From Pandoraea sp. (lineage in GTDB: Bacteria; Pseudomonadota; Gammaproteobacteria; Burkholderiales; Burkholderiaceae): a stretch of DNA of 64,000 bases. The stretch is from the NCBI GenBank assembly GCA_031291335.1, contig JARLJF010000008.1, positions 1 through 64,000 of the forward strand. The letters run 5' to 3'. Position numbers and translations under genes: made by a program. The notes beneath the pieces were generated by a model. It saw nothing but the letters and a program-made list of their open reading frames with translations. It was not told the DNA's origin and did no database searches. The stretch's first letter is position 1. Each line of letters starts with the position of its first letter. Of this stretch, positions 63,434 through 64,000 are shown piece by piece.

Positions 63434-64000
63434 ATGTCCCGTCAGGTCACTGAGGGCCGATATTTTGTGGAAGCGCCACAAGGGGGCCTGGGGAGGCATT
63501 TGCCTCTCGTGATCGACGCGCCGCACAGTGGTCACGTCTTTCCGCCGGACTTCGACACGATTGCCCCGACGGCTGCGATCCTGGCCTGCGGCGACGCCTA
63601 TGTCGACGAGCTTTGTTCGGTGGCAACACATCACGGCGCCACGCTCGTCGCTGCGCTTTTCCCGCGCGCCTATATTGACCCGAACCGTGCCGAGCACGAC
63701 ATCGATCCCGAGTTGCTCGCGAGCCTGTGGCCGCATGACGCGCGTCCGCAAGCGTGCAGCGAGCGAGGTGTCGGGCTGCTGCACCGGTTTGCTGCACCGA
63801 ATGTGCCGCTCTACGACCGACGTCTCTCGGTGGCCGAAGTCGAGCGACGCATTCACGACTATTACCTGCCGTACCGCCACGCCTTGCGCGATGCGCTCGA
63901 CGCCGCCTGGCACCGGCACGGCGTGGTCTGGCATCTGAATTGCCATTCGATGCACTCTCGCGGCGGGGCGCTCGACCCCGACGCGGGCATCTTGCGTGCG
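63434..64000 (+). CDS. N-formylglutamate amidohydrolase family protein (partial, 3' end outside window)
   Basis: The first 189 codons are visible from the ATG at 63434, with GGAG upstream. Conserved segments are LVIDAPHSGHVFPPDF near 25, the acidic DAYVDEL near 54, PRAYIDPNRAEHDID near 77 and the metal/histidine-containing LNCHSMHSRGG near 170. The family removes formate from N-formylglutamate, the last step of one histidine-degradation route, but also includes related amidohydrolases. No hut genes are in view, so the specific substrate is open. Confidence 0.87.
   Translation, partial: MSRQVTEGRYFVEAPQGGLGRHLPLVIDAPHSGHVFPPDFDTIAPTAAILACGDAYVDELCSVATHHGATLVAALFPRAYIDPNRAEHDIDPELLASLWPHDARPQACSERGVGLLHRFAAPNVPLYDRRLSVAEVERRIHDYYLPYRHALRDALDAAWHRHGVVWHLNCHSMHSRGGALDPDAGILRA

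Overview
The window is 64 kb of high-GC, densely packed chromosome. Several families point to a betaproteobacterium of the order Burkholderiales: a DUF3567 protein, a PhaM-type phasin, DUF1840 and DUF2917 proteins, and methionine synthase encoded by two ORFs. Pandoraea or a close relative is a plausible source, but that is inference from gene content only. I see no prophage, insertion sequence, CRISPR array, rRNA or tRNA. Almost everything looks like core or stable accessory metabolism.

Region 1 (1-13.8 kb, minus strand) is a long co-directional block. It starts at a MerR-type regulator (LiuR-like) and its operators, followed by a thioesterase, isovaleryl-CoA dehydrogenase, isocitrate dehydrogenase kinase/phosphatase, beta-carbonic anhydrase, thiolase, two accessory enzymes, a YchJ-like protein, the methylcrotonyl-CoA carboxylase carboxyltransferase subunit, methylglutaconyl-CoA hydratase, and then bioA-bioF-bioD. 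The genes fit together as leucine/isovalerate breakdown, with bicarbonate (Can) and biotin supply for the biotin-dependent carboxylase and AceK to control acetyl-CoA flow at the isocitrate branch point. The biotin-carrying alpha subunit and the HMG-CoA lyase are not in the window.

Region 2 (13.9-28.5 kb) holds an MBL-fold hydrolase, an MHS-type MFS transporter, a lipoprotein, an SDR, DsbA, an FtsN-like SPOR protein and ArgS. After these come small envelope or unknown proteins, an MgtC-family membrane protein, MetH split into two ORFs, and a rhodanese.

Region 3 (28.5-41.8 kb) contains DUF3567, an alpha/beta hydrolase, a DUF3108 protein, an IclR regulator divergent from an FAH-family hydrolase, and an orphan branched-chain-amino-acid-type binding protein. 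It continues with a crotonase-fold protein lacking both catalytic glutamates, PhaM, a patatin-like phospholipase overlapping an AraC regulator, a LysE exporter, an NTF2-like protein and a chalcone-isomerase-like secreted protein. A perfect 21-bp inverted repeat lies at 33348-33420.

Region 4 (41.8-64 kb) has a di-iron desaturase-like protein behind an FNR-like palindrome, RfaE2 overlapping an asparaginase, and the birA-coaX-SPOR operon. Next come an Mla/MCE lipid-transport operon with VanZ, an MFS exporter, a thioredoxin-like [2Fe-2S] ferredoxin, a hydrolase, DacC-type carboxypeptidase, and dat-DUF493. A LysR/DUF2917/EamA segment then separates these from lipB-lipA. The window ends inside an N-formylglutamate amidohydrolase gene.

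I did not find a clearly new multi-gene system. The best leads are the LiuR-controlled leucine/biotin/bicarbonate block, the large inverted repeat at 33.4 kb, and the interrupted DUF493-lipB-lipA neighbourhood.
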